Assembly (NCBI GenBank): GCA_910587305.1
Contig: CAJUKV010000013.1
Coordinates: 1-64,000 of the forward strand
Direction: 5' to 3'
DNA: 64,000 nucleotides
Source of the DNA: an uncultured Lachnospiraceae bacterium
GTDB lineage: Bacteria > Bacillota > Clostridia > Lachnospirales > Lachnospiraceae
The notes beneath the pieces are model-generated. The model saw nothing but the letters and a program-made list of their open reading frames with translations, was not told the origin of the DNA and did not search any database. Position 1 is the stretch's first letter. Each line of letters opens with the position of its first letter. Made by a program: the position numbers and the translations under genes. Shown one piece after another: positions 25,791 through 35,095 of this stretch.

Positions 25791-27167
25791 TTAAACAGCC
25801 TTATCCTTCCACTTTCCTTTTTTATAGAAATAAAAGGTAACAATCGCGCCAATCAGCCATGACAGCAGCAGGGAAATAAAAATACACTCCTGTCTTCCAT
25901 TGGGTAATTCCGGCGTTCTGGTTAAGAACGCAATCCCATAGGCAATCGGTACACGAACAAATATAGTCGTTGCAATGGAAATCCACATAGGCGTCATCGT
26001 ATCGCCCGCACCTCTCATAACGCCGGAAAGGCTCTGGGTAACCGCCATTGCAATATAACCCACTGCAAGAATCCCCATCATATCCCGGCTGAGATCCACT
26101 AACTCCGGCGTTTTGGTAAAGATTCCCATAAGGCTTTTTCCAAATATCAGGATAAGGCCGGTAAGTACCGCGGATGTTACCATAGCAATCCACGTGCCCT
26201 GTTTTGCTCCCTTCTCCACTCTGTCATACATTCTTGCGCCTACATTCTGCCCGGCATAAGTGGTCAGCGCCGTGCCAAAGGAAAAGTTCGGCATCATGGC
26301 AAATCCGTCTACACGCATGACGATTACATTCGCCGCAATAAACATTTCCCCAAAGCTGTTGGTCAGGGACTGTACCACTATCATAGCCATGGAAAAGATG
26401 GCCTGGGTAATACCGGAAGGCAGCCCCAGCTGAATAATTTTCATAGTATTTTTCTTTTGCAACTTCATATAGCTCTTATTCATGTCAAAGATAGTGCCCA
26501 TTTTCATAAGACGAAGTAAACACAAAAGTGCCGAAATTGCCTGGGCAATCACGGTTGCCAAAGCCACGCCGTTGACTCCCATCCCAAACTTAGCCACAAA
26601 CAATACGTCCAACACAATATTAACCGCCGTTGATACCAGCAGATAAGCAAGCGCGGACATAGAGTCCCCAAGTCCTCTTAAAATTCCGCTTAAAATATTA
26701 TAATACGCCAATCCTGCGGAACCTATAAACAAAATCAATAAATAAGAATGACACCAATTAATAATAGAATCCGGTGTGCCCAAAAGAAGAAGCAGCGGTT
26801 TTGCCAGCAAAGAAGCCACCACCATTACAAACAAGGTGGCAATCCCCGTAAGAGTGATACAATTGCCAATGGTCATTGACAATTCCTCCCTCTCCTTCGC
26901 GCCAAAATACTGAGACACCATGATACCGGCGCCCACGCTGATTCCCACAAACAAAACGATCAGCAGGTTTAAAATCGGACCCGCGCTCCCTACCGCCGCT
27001 AACGCATTATCGCCCACATAATTTCCGACAACCACACTGTCCACCGTATTATAAAGCTGCTGCGCAATATTTCCCACCAACATGGGAACCGTAAATAATA
27101 TGATTTTTTGCCAGGGCGATCCTTCCGTCATATCCACCGGCTCTAAAAAAGTCTTAAGAAATTTCAT
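25791..27167 (-). CDS. MATE family efflux transporter
   Basis: The 458-residue protein has twelve predicted membrane spans in two halves and MATE motifs (LVGNIAQQLYNTVDSVVVGN, QYFGAKEREELSM, then the second half GQNVGARMYDRVEKGAKQGT). It would export a drug or metabolite using Na+ or H+. The start MKFLKTFLEPVDMTEGSPWQ has GGAGG 8 nt upstream, better than the ATG-like start nine codons earlier. The leader holds a diverged B-family fragment (about 27208-27245). Confidence 0.92.
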   Translation of the reverse strand: MKFLKTFLEPVDMTEGSPWQKIILFTVPMLVGNIAQQLYNTVDSVVVGNYVGDNALAAVGSAGPILNLLIVLFVGISVGAGIMVSQYFGAKEREELSMTIGNCITLTGIATLFVMVVASLLAKPLLLLLGTPDSIINWCHSYLLILFIGSAGLAYYNILSGILRGLGDSMSALAYLLVSTAVNIVLDVLFVAKFGMGVNGVALATVIAQAISALLCLLRLMKMGTIFDMNKSYMKLQKKNTMKIIQLGLPSGITQAIFSMAMIVVQSLTNSFGEMFIAANVIVMRVDGFAMMPNFSFGTALTTYAGQNVGARMYDRVEKGAKQGTWIAMVTSAVLTGLILIFGKSLMGIFTKTPELVDLSRDMMGILAVGYIAMAVTQSLSGVMRGAGDTMTPMWISIATTIFVRVPIAYGIAFLTRTPELPNGRQECIFISLLLSWLIGAIVTFYFYKKGKWKDKAV

Positions 27168-27383
27168 GGCGACAGTCCTCCTTATCCTACGCAAAATGTT
27201 ATCCCCTGCCTATCGCAAGCTGAGCCTGCGATGCTGCTATCCATAAATATCCTCCCTTTTCAAAGGGAAGTGAATCTATTCTATCACGAAGCCACTTTCA
27301 CGGCAAGATGCTTTTCAGGGCATAAAACATCTTTTGTAGCTATTCAGCCTTCGGCTTCATAATTACCATCTTTTACGGAAATC

Positions 27384-27447
27384 AAAGCGTCCTCCTTCCG
27401 TCAAAGGATTTTTAACCAAAGTATCCTTTCGTCAAGGACGCTTTTAG
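27384..27447. terminator. Hairpin terminator after the debranching enzyme gene
   Basis: AAAGCGTCC at 27384-27392 pairs with GGACGCTTT at 27436-27444; an inner AAAGGAT/ATCCTTT stem adds strength. It directly follows the stop codon at 27444-27446 on the minus strand. Confidence 0.7.
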
Positions 27448-29579
27448 GAAGTCAAAACATATACGCTGCGGGCCGGTATGCGAAGCGTGTTTCCCGTAAT
27501 GGCCACGGGCTCCCCATCCTCCGGTATAAAAGCGGGGAAATGCCTGCCGCTGGTATCGGCCGCAATGCGCCAGTTTTTCCCTTCCGCAAGAAAAGGAACG
27601 GTAAACTCCTGCTCCTCCCAGAAGGTATTGACGGCCAGACAAACCACATCGTCATCCGTATTTTCCGCATTCCTTCCGGCATAAATAACCCGAAGCACCT
27701 TTGTGTATCCGTCTACGCCCATAACCTGAATTTCCGGGAACCCGCAGGCACTGTCTCCGGTAAATTTGCGCAGCACGGGATGCGCTTTTCTGAACCCAAT
27801 CATATACTTGCAAAAGTCAAAATGAACCTTATTTCGTTTGACTTCTCCCCAATCCAGCCAGGAGATTTCATTGTCCTGACAGTAGGCGTTGTTGTTCCCA
27901 TATTGGGTATTTAAAAACTCATCTCCGGCAAAAAACATTGCCGTGCCGCGGCTGCACAAAAGCACCGCAAAGGCATTCATGGCAAGACGCTTTCGCAGGG
28001 TGAGCACTTCCTCGTCCTGAGTTTCCCCTTCAACGCCGCAGTTCCAGCTTCGGTTATCATTGCTCCCGTCCGTGTTGTTCCAGCCGTTCGCCTCGTTATG
28101 CTTTTCGCTGTAAGAGTATAAATCCCACAAAGTAAAACCGTCATGACAGGTAATAAAATTAACGGAAACATCATTTCCCCGGCTTTTCGGATCGTAAATA
28201 TCCCTTGAACCCGTGATCCTGTTCGCCGCAGTCTCCCACATGCCAAAATCCCCTTTCAGGAAATTGCGCATGTCGTCCCTGTACCTGCCGTTCCACTCCG
28301 CCCATCTGTCCCAGGAAGGGAAACTTCCGACCTGGTATAAGCCGCCGGCGTCCCACGCCTCCGCAATTAGTTTCACGTCCCCCAAAATAGGATCAAATGC
28401 AAGACTCTGCAAAAGAGGGGGCTTACTCATAGGCGATCCGTCCTCATTCCTTCCAAGTATCGTGGCCAAATCAAACCGGAAACCATCCACGTGATACACC
28501 GTTGTCCAATACCGCAGACACTCCAATATCATCTGGTGTACAATCGGATGATTGCAGTTTAAGGTATTGCCACAGCCGCTGAAATTATAATACTTGCCGT
28601 CCGGCGTGAGCATATAATAAATATTGTTGTCAAACCCCTTAAAGGAAAAACAGGGCCCCATCTCATTGCCTTCCGCCGTGTGGTTAAACACCACATCCAA
28701 AATACACTCTATTCCATTTTCGTGAAGATTCCCTATGAGCTCCTTTAATTCCGTTCCTTCTTTGTTATATTCCTTTCCCGCCGCATAGCTGCTGTTGGGG
28801 GCGAAAAAACTCACCGTATTGTATCCCCAGTAATCCATCACCGCCCTGCCGTTGACCACACGGTAATCCTTCATCTCGTCAAACTCAAAAATCGGCATCA
28901 GCTCCACGGCATTGATTCCCAGTTCCTTTAAATAAGGTATCTTTTCTTTCAGCCCCTCAAAGGTGCCGGGATGGCTTACCTCCGATGAAAAATGTCTGGT
29001 AAAACCTCGCACATGCATCTCATAAATAACCAAATCCTCCATGGGAATATGGGGCTTGGTGTAATCTTTCCAGTCAAAGTCGTCCTTTACAACCCTGGCC
29101 TTATAATACACTCCCTCTTTCTTGGGAACCCCCCATATCTTCTGCCCCGTCACCGCCTTGGCATATATATCCAGCAAAATATTATTTTTGTTAAAAAGCA
29201 AACCTTCCCCCGGATTATAAGGCCCGTCAATACGATAAGCGTACTCCAAATCGTAAATACTCAGTTTAAACACTATCATGGAATAAACCTTACCGATTTT
29301 ATAATTTTCCGGGAACGGCAGAACCGCAAAAGGCTCGTCCTCCCCCCGCCTGAATAAAAGCAACTCGCAGGAGGTTGCTCCATAAGAATATATGGTAAAA
29401 TTCACCCCGCCGGGAATTGCCGTAGCCCCGTTAATATCATACATCCCCGGACGTACCTCAAAGCCTGCAATCACATCCATGGGCACCATATGAATCCTGG
29501 TCATCGGCGCAATAATGCTGTTATTTTCCGGCTTACTGTTTTCCGCTTTGCTGCTTTCCACTTTGTTTTTTTCATCCAT
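27444..29579 (-). CDS. glgX: Glycogen debranching enzyme (GlgX/isoamylase type)
   Basis: The 711-residue protein has a CBM48-type N-terminal domain (GATAIPGGVNFTIYSYGATS) and a GH13 barrel. Catalytic residues are in VDGFRFDLATILGR (nucleophile Asp), LIAEAWDAGGLYQVG (acid Glu) and FITCHDGFTLWDL (transition-state Asp). It hydrolyses alpha-1,6 branches of glycogen in the cytosol. I start at MDEKNKVESS, 29579, which has GGGGGAG 8 nt upstream; the longest frame would need a TTG at 29741. The first 25 residues are low complexity (KAENSKPENN). Confidence 0.9.
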   Translation of the reverse strand: MDEKNKVESSKAENSKPENNSIIAPMTRIHMVPMDVIAGFEVRPGMYDINGATAIPGGVNFTIYSYGATSCELLLFRRGEDEPFAVLPFPENYKIGKVYSMIVFKLSIYDLEYAYRIDGPYNPGEGLLFNKNNILLDIYAKAVTGQKIWGVPKKEGVYYKARVVKDDFDWKDYTKPHIPMEDLVIYEMHVRGFTRHFSSEVSHPGTFEGLKEKIPYLKELGINAVELMPIFEFDEMKDYRVVNGRAVMDYWGYNTVSFFAPNSSYAAGKEYNKEGTELKELIGNLHENGIECILDVVFNHTAEGNEMGPCFSFKGFDNNIYYMLTPDGKYYNFSGCGNTLNCNHPIVHQMILECLRYWTTVYHVDGFRFDLATILGRNEDGSPMSKPPLLQSLAFDPILGDVKLIAEAWDAGGLYQVGSFPSWDRWAEWNGRYRDDMRNFLKGDFGMWETAANRITGSRDIYDPKSRGNDVSVNFITCHDGFTLWDLYSYSEKHNEANGWNNTDGSNDNRSWNCGVEGETQDEEVLTLRKRLAMNAFAVLLCSRGTAMFFAGDEFLNTQYGNNNAYCQDNEISWLDWGEVKRNKVHFDFCKYMIGFRKAHPVLRKFTGDSACGFPEIQVMGVDGYTKVLRVIYAGRNAENTDDDVVCLAVNTFWEEQEFTVPFLAEGKNWRIAADTSGRHFPAFIPEDGEPVAITGNTLRIPARSVYVLTS

Positions 29580-29753
29580 ACCGTTTTCTCCCCCGCTGTT
29601 TTCCATTCCGCTGTGCCCCACACCTTTCCCGTTAATACCGGCGCATGCCTGAAAATACGCCTCGGCAAACATTTTTAAGTGCCTGTCCGCTGCAATTATT
29701 GGTCTTAACTTATATTTTACTATAATATCAAGATAAACCAATACTTTCTTTAT

Positions 29754-30971
29754 CTATTTTTCCAATTTTATACTATGCTTTCTTAAATAATCATAAGAAT
29801 ATATCTTTATTCCACTCTGCAGCTCGTTTAAAAATGCTATCTTCTTTTGATATGCTCCCACCAATTTTATTACGGTTTCGTGATGATTGGCCGAATCCTT
29901 CATGAATAAATCATAGACTTTTTGCTCTGAAGGTAACTTACCGATATCCACTAATCCGGGATTTGTTACATACTTCAACAACTCTACCTCATGTTTTTTA
30001 AATGATGTTACCTTTATATTCAGTAACCCATAATCCACTTTTATCTCATTTGTATTATAAAACATACTGTTTCCGCTATCAAAGATTGGCGCCGGTTTCA
30101 TTAATTGCAATGTTTTACTATTTCTGATTACGCCAAAATTGTTTAAATGTCTGTCCGTATTTGTAATGATAAAATCTGTCAGTATCTGATACTCCAAAAA
30201 TTCTCTCACATAATTTTCGTCTAAACCGTGCTCCCCGCAGTACTGTATATACGATTCATAATAATTGCTTTCATTTGACTTTTTTATGCTATTGACAATG
30301 TCTATAGCCGGTATAAATTCTGTGTTAATATCTGTAAAGTTTGGGCAGCTGCATCCTGTTATCAGCTGGCCGTCCGATGAAATCTTCAACAATTCATAGG
30401 GTACGTACTCAAATTTGTTTTGCTGCCTGTGAATTTCCGTTGCTAACACTTCGCATAAGCTTTGCCTGCATGTATTGTTATAATTTCCTTTTACCAATCG
30501 TCTGACGCCCTGGTTATCAATCAGCCATTTTTTCTTAAGATCTCCTTTCAGTGAAGCGCTGGGGACAAAATTTGTTTTGCCCGCTATACTTCTCATATCG
30601 TCTCTTAAATCAAGAGAATACTTTGACGTAAAATCATTTTCATATAAATTGATATCCTGCCAGGCATAATCACTGTCCTTTGGAAGTATCCAATAATGGT
30701 CCGTGAGGGATAAGCCTAAATTATCTATCATGTAATCGGTAGTGCTTTTTGCATCAAGCTCTCTCAAATCAACCTGTATTCTTTGTCTCGTTACAGGGAT
30801 TCCTCTGCGCATAATCCATTGGGCAATCTTTTCTTCATCTGATTTCGATGACATTTCCAAAAACGGAAGTTTGTTCCTGGCATCTTTATTGATTACCACC
30901 GCCCTGATACTTTGATTTTCATATTCAAATAATGCTATTTTGGTATCCTCGTGCATCAAAAAATATACCAT
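29754..30971 (-). CDS. HipA-like kinase domain protein
   Basis: The 405-residue protein has a HipA-type catalytic half: LVKGNYNNTCRQSLCEVLAT, the catalytic loop FIITNTDRHLNNFGVIRNSK (Asp and Asn in HipA spacing) and the metal-binding APIFDSGNSMFY. The N-terminal part (1-130) is unlike the usual HipA N-domain. HipA toxins phosphorylate glutamyl-tRNA synthetase or other targets; the substrate here is unknown. A small gene ends 10 bp upstream on the same strand, as in two-gene toxin-antitoxin units. Start ATG at 30971 has GAGG 8 nt upstream. Confidence 0.82.
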   Translation of the reverse strand: MVYFLMHEDTKIALFEYENQSIRAVVINKDARNKLPFLEMSSKSDEEKIAQWIMRRGIPVTRQRIQVDLRELDAKSTTDYMIDNLGLSLTDHYWILPKDSDYAWQDINLYENDFTSKYSLDLRDDMRSIAGKTNFVPSASLKGDLKKKWLIDNQGVRRLVKGNYNNTCRQSLCEVLATEIHRQQNKFEYVPYELLKISSDGQLITGCSCPNFTDINTEFIPAIDIVNSIKKSNESNYYESYIQYCGEHGLDENYVREFLEYQILTDFIITNTDRHLNNFGVIRNSKTLQLMKPAPIFDSGNSMFYNTNEIKVDYGLLNIKVTSFKKHEVELLKYVTNPGLVDIGKLPSEQKVYDLFMKDSANHHETVIKLVGAYQKKIAFLNELQSGIKIYSYDYLRKHSIKLEK

Positions 30972-30981
30972 TCATTATTCC

Positions 30982-31227
30982 TCACTTAAAAGCCTCTTTG
31001 GCTATACGGTTTAAGTTTTCCAGCGATTCTTTCTTCGCCATATAGCTTTCCACCTCAATCTTCACCAAACCGTATTGCGCCCATTCCTCATCTTTGATAT
31101 GATTCCAGGCAATTTGAGATGATGTGGATATTAGCGTGTCGTCGTATATGATTTGGATTGAGTTATCGTTTAACAATATTAATTTTGCTTCTTTATTGTT
31201 GATTTTGAAGGTTTTTACCACTTGCAT
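30982..31227 (-). CDS. Small partner of the HipA-like kinase (candidate antitoxin)
   Basis: The 81-residue ORF begins MQVVKTFKINNKEAKLILLN and ends in a charged helix (KKESLENLNRIAKEAFK). GGAG lies 5 nt before this ATG; an earlier ATG at 31272 gives 96 residues. No helix-turn-helix of the HipB type is evident, so the antitoxin role rests only on gene order. A 12-codon ORF beginning at 31276 in another frame ends just before the start and could be a leader peptide or chance. Confidence 0.6.
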   Translation of the reverse strand: MQVVKTFKINNKEAKLILLNDNSIQIIYDDTLISTSSQIAWNHIKDEEWAQYGLVKIEVESYMAKKESLENLNRIAKEAFK

Positions 31228-31364
31228 TTTTACTCCGTTATTTGGGCAATGCTGTACCAGATTCAGATACATTCATACTACCTGCTTTTTTATTATATCG
31301 CAAAGCCTGTAAAATTACAAATTCGCATTTTCATGGAATTAAGATATTTTTCAGGCCCGCATAA

Positions 31365-31529
31365 CAATTGAGCAGGGAAGATTTCCCCCTGCTCGCCGCG
31401 CGGCCCGTGCACCGCTTTAGCGGCATACTTCCTCTGCACGGGCCTGCAATTGAGTAGGGAAAATTTTCTCCCTATTCGCGCGCCGTGCGTCCGCCAGCTT
31501 GCTGACATAATTCCTTTGGACGCCTGTGT
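31365..31529. repeat. Two tandem copies of an 82-83-bp intergenic repeat
   Basis: Units 31365-31446 and 31447-31529 both begin CAATTGAG(C/T)AGGGAA, carry a CCCTGCTC or CCCTATTC arm, and end in GGGCCTG or GGACGCCTGTG. The second unit shares CAGCTTGCTGACATAATTCC with the spoIIAA leader (about 5021-5050). The two differ at many positions but keep the base-paired arms. Confidence 0.65.
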
Positions 31530-31534
31530 ACATG

Positions 31535-31568
31535 AAAAAGCTGGCAGCCCCTAAAAGGTTCTGCCAGC
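31535..31568 (-). terminator. Rho-independent terminator of the butyrate operon
   Basis: On the minus strand GCTGGCAG (31568-31561), a 13-nt loop, CTGCCAGC (31547-31540) and TTTTTC follow the etfA stop codon at 31601. Confidence 0.92.
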
Positions 31569-31600
31569 CATCTTTACATGTAGAAAAAGATTTAAGTTTC

Positions 31601-32644
31601 TTATTTAGCGGCAATCTCCGCTTTTAATCTCTCGGTAAGAGCAGGAACAATCTTGTTCAAATCGCCTACGATACCGTAATCAGCTACGTCAAAGATAGGA
31701 GCCGTCTCATCCTTATTGATTGCAATGATGATATCAGCTTCTTCCATGCCGGCCACATGCTGGATAGCGCCGGAGATACCGATTGCAAAATATACGTTAG
31801 GACGAACTGTCTTACCGGTCTGTCCAACCTGTAAATCTTTCGGCTTCCAGCCTGCGTCCACTACCGCACGGGAGCAGCTTACCGTACCGCCGATTACTTC
31901 TGCAAGATCCTCGAGAATCTTAAAGTTTTCGGGACTGCCTACGCCACGTCCGCCGGATACCAGGATTTTCGCATCCATAATATCCGCCACATCCGAAACA
32001 GCCTTTACAACCTTTAAGATTTCAACATATTTATCGTTAGGCGTAAATCCGGGATTGAACTCTACCACATTTGCTTTCTTTCCCACTTCCCTGGGCGCTT
32101 TCTGCATAACGCCGGGACGAACCGTCGCCATCTGAGGACGGAAATCCGGGCAGGCGATGGTAGCAATTGTGTTGCCGCCAAATGCAGGACGGGTCATAAG
32201 AAGCTGGTTATGAAGCTGTTCCTTGCCGGGAACCGGGTTGATCGGGAAATCGCCGATATCAAGCTGTGTACAGTCTGCCGTCAAACCTGTATGTATTCTT
32301 GCGGATACTCTGGGGCCAAGGTCACGGCCAATAGCCGTTGCGCCAACTAAGAAAATTTCAGGCTTAAACTCATTGATAACAGATGCCAGCGCATGTGCAT
32401 AAGGCTCGGTTCTGTATTCTTTCAGTTCAGGGTCATCCACAACGATAACCTTGTCTGCGCCATACTCAGCAAGCTCGTCTGCAAGCCCCTTAATATCGCT
32501 GCCCACCAAAACTGCTGTCACTTCCGTATCTAAATCTTTGGCAAGATCTTTTCCTTTGCCAATCAACTCTAAAGCGATTCCGCTGAGTACATTGTCTACC
32601 TGCTGGGCAAAGACAAATACTCCTTTATAGTCTTGAATATTCAT
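31601..32644 (-). CDS. etfA: Electron transfer flavoprotein subunit alpha
   Basis: The 347-residue protein has the ETF-alpha FAD domain: VSGGRGVGSPENFKILEDLA, then GWKPKDLQVGQTGKTVRPNV, YFAIGISGAIQHVAGMEEAD and INKDETAPIFDVADYGIVGD. With EtfB and butyryl-CoA dehydrogenase it bifurcates electrons from NADH to crotonyl-CoA and ferredoxin, as known for Clostridia. Last gene of the butyrate operon, 138 bp after etfB; the spacer contains an E-family repeat. Confidence 0.96.
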   Translation of the reverse strand: MNIQDYKGVFVFAQQVDNVLSGIALELIGKGKDLAKDLDTEVTAVLVGSDIKGLADELAEYGADKVIVVDDPELKEYRTEPYAHALASVINEFKPEIFLVGATAIGRDLGPRVSARIHTGLTADCTQLDIGDFPINPVPGKEQLHNQLLMTRPAFGGNTIATIACPDFRPQMATVRPGVMQKAPREVGKKANVVEFNPGFTPNDKYVEILKVVKAVSDVADIMDAKILVSGGRGVGSPENFKILEDLAEVIGGTVSCSRAVVDAGWKPKDLQVGQTGKTVRPNVYFAIGISGAIQHVAGMEEADIIIAINKDETAPIFDVADYGIVGDLNKIVPALTERLKAEIAAK

Positions 32645-32670
32645 TTTGAACCTCCATTAATCAATTTAAT

Positions 32671-32778
32671 CGTTACGATTCACGGCCCCGGGGCCGCTTA
32701 TAGTAACATCTAATCCACTGTGTAAAACCTTAATCTGATAAAATCAGGTAACAGTCCGGCCGAGGGCCGAACGATTAC
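32671..32778. repeat. E-family repeat between etfB and etfA
   Basis: GTTACGATTCACGGCCCCGG followed by GGCCGCTTATAGTAACAT matches the first hairpin of the E repeat at 9844-9882. A second small palindrome, CGGCCGAGGGCCG, closes the block. Confidence 0.7.
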
Positions 32779-32782
32779 AAAC

Positions 32783-33565
32783 TTAGATTACATGCTTTAC
32801 TTTTAACTTGTCAACGATATAATCTACGGATGCCGCCGGGTCAAGGTTAACCTTCTCGCCCGCTCCCTTTCTTACCTTATCGGAAGCCTTCGCGATCTGT
32901 GTAGGCGATCCCTTAAGACCTAAATTAGAATCATCTACATCAACCAGTTTATCTCTTCCCCAAACGGTAACCTCTGCATTGTATGCATCGAAAATTCCGC
33001 CGGGAGTCATATAACGGGGCTCATTTAATTCAGCAAGCGCTGTGATAAGACAAGGCATTTTCGCCTTTAATACATGATATCTGTCGTCATACTGACGCTC
33101 AACAATCACATAACCGTCTTCAATTTCAATCTTCTGTGCATAAGAAATAACAGGGATTCCAAGATGCTCGGAAATCTGAGGACCAACCTGTGCGGTATCG
33201 CCGTCAATCGCCTGACGTCCTGTGATGATTAAATCATATTCCAGATTGCGGATTGCGCCGGCAATTGTCTGGGAAGTTGCCCATGTATCTGCGCCGCCTA
33301 ATACTCTGTCAGTTACCAGAATACCCTTATCCGCGCCCATAGCCATTGCCTCGCGGAGAACTTCTTCCGCCTTGGGAAGACCCATAGTAACTACGGTTAC
33401 TTCTGCGCCATACTGATCTTTTAATCTAAGTGCTGCTTCCAAGCCTGCCTTGTCATCAGGGTTCATGATTGTGAGCATTGCACCTCTGTCAAGTGTACCA
33501 TCGGGATTAAACTTAACGCCGCCCTTGGTATCCGGTACCTGTTTAACACAAACAACAACTTTCAT
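32783..33565 (-). CDS. etfB: Electron transfer flavoprotein subunit beta
   Basis: The 260-residue protein begins MKVVVCVKQVPDTKGGVKFN and has LIITGRQAIDGDTAQVGPQI, typical of ETF-beta. It carries the bifurcating FAD at the interface with EtfA. It lies 109 bp downstream of bcd, in the same operon. Family length and start are normal. Confidence 0.96.
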   Translation of the reverse strand: MKVVVCVKQVPDTKGGVKFNPDGTLDRGAMLTIMNPDDKAGLEAALRLKDQYGAEVTVVTMGLPKAEEVLREAMAMGADKGILVTDRVLGGADTWATSQTIAGAIRNLEYDLIITGRQAIDGDTAQVGPQISEHLGIPVISYAQKIEIEDGYVIVERQYDDRYHVLKAKMPCLITALAELNEPRYMTPGGIFDAYNAEVTVWGRDKLVDVDDSNLGLKGSPTQIAKASDKVRKGAGEKVNLDPAASVDYIVDKLKVKHVI

Positions 33566-33674
33566 TGTATTATCTCTCCTTATAAATTAATCTATTTGTC
33601 CTTGTGATATAACGCCGATTTTTAATGCCTTAAACGCAGAATCTATCTTGCAAAAATCATGCGCATCAAAATAT

Positions 33675-34829
33675 TTACTTAAGCAGAGCGCTTGAGATAA
33701 CCATTCTCTGTACTTCGCTTGTACCTTCGTAAATCTCGGTAATCTTTGCATCACGCATCATGCGCTCAACGTCATACTCTCTGATATAACCATATCCGCC
33801 GTGAAGCTGAACAGCCTTGGTGGTCACTTCCATAGCAACCTCCGCCGCATACAATTTCGCCTGAGCCGCCTCGATGGAGTAAACCTTCTGGGTTGCCTTA
33901 GCCATTGCCGCTTTGTAAACAAGAAGCTGAGCCGCCTGTACCTTGGTAGCCATGTCGGCAAGCTGGAACTGCGTATTCTGGAATGCGCCGATTGCTCTGC
34001 CAAACTGTTTTCTCTCTTTTACATATTCAACGGTTCTGTCAAGAGCGCCCTCTGCAAGACCAAGCGCCTGTGCAGCGATACCAATACGTCCGCCGTCCAA
34101 TGTATGCATAGCGATACCAAAACCCTTCCCTTCCTGTCCCAAAAGATTTTCCTTGGGGATACGGCAGTCTGTGAAAATCAATTCATAAGTAGATGAACCG
34201 CGGATACCCATCTTCTTTTCCTTTGTACCAAAGGTAAAGCCGGGGGTTCCTTTTTCTACGATAAATGCGGAAATCATTTTTTTGCTTCTGCCCCTTGCAT
34301 CCGTAACAACGCCTGTCACTGCAAAGATAACATACACGTCCGCTTCCTTACCATTTGTAATGAAGATCTTAGAGCCGTTCAGCACCCACTCGTCTCCATC
34401 TAAAACAGCCTTGGTCTGCTGTCCCTGTGCGTCCGTACCTGCGCCGGGCTCGGTAAGACCGAAAGCGCCTAACTTCTCACCTTTTGCAAGGGGAACAAGA
34501 TATTTCTGCTTCTGTTCTTCCGTACCGTAAGTCATAATCGGATCACAGCAAAGGGAAGTATGTGCGGAAACGATAACCCCTGTGGTGCCGCAAACCTTGG
34601 AAAGCTCTTCCACGCACATAGCATATGTAAGAGGATCGCAGCCCTGTCCGCCGTACTCCTTGGGTACGGGGATTCCAAGAAATCCTGCTTTTGCCATCTT
34701 CTCAACTGTTCCTCTGGGGAAAACTTCCGTCTCATCCACTTCCTGTGCCAGAGGCTTTACTTCTTTTTCTGCAAACTCTTTGAAAAGAGTTCTTGCCATT
34801 TCATGTTGTTTTGTTAACATAAAATCCAT
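33675..34829 (-). CDS. bcd: Butyryl-CoA dehydrogenase (acyl-CoA dehydrogenase family)
   Basis: The 384-residue protein has LTEPGAGTDAQGQQTKAVLD, FTDCRIPKENLLGQEGKGFG, ERKQFGRAIGAFQNTQFQLA and the catalytic-base region LHGGYGYIREYDVERMMRDA, then ITEIYEGTSEVQRMVIS. It reduces crotonyl-CoA to butyryl-CoA with the Etf complex. Its place between hbd and etfB fixes the assignment. Confidence 0.96.
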   Translation of the reverse strand: MDFMLTKQHEMARTLFKEFAEKEVKPLAQEVDETEVFPRGTVEKMAKAGFLGIPVPKEYGGQGCDPLTYAMCVEELSKVCGTTGVIVSAHTSLCCDPIMTYGTEEQKQKYLVPLAKGEKLGAFGLTEPGAGTDAQGQQTKAVLDGDEWVLNGSKIFITNGKEADVYVIFAVTGVVTDARGRSKKMISAFIVEKGTPGFTFGTKEKKMGIRGSSTYELIFTDCRIPKENLLGQEGKGFGIAMHTLDGGRIGIAAQALGLAEGALDRTVEYVKERKQFGRAIGAFQNTQFQLADMATKVQAAQLLVYKAAMAKATQKVYSIEAAQAKLYAAEVAMEVTTKAVQLHGGYGYIREYDVERMMRDAKITEIYEGTSEVQRMVISSALLK

Positions 34830-35095
34830 GATTTCAATTCCTCCATAAAAATATGTTTTCTTATAGCAATAAACAGTATTATAAATTTTGTTTTCGGCCT
34901 TGCAAAAACTTACATATACGGTCTTTGCAAGCGCCGGAAACAGAAAATTAATATGTCGTTTACTATATCTTAATTCCTAAAGAACCGTCAAAGTAATATA
35001 TGATGTATTTCATAAAGAAATTATTTCCGAAAAATCTCATTTCTAAATAAATCACATTTTTTAAATTCATTTTAAGAAATTTATTTTTAAGAAAT

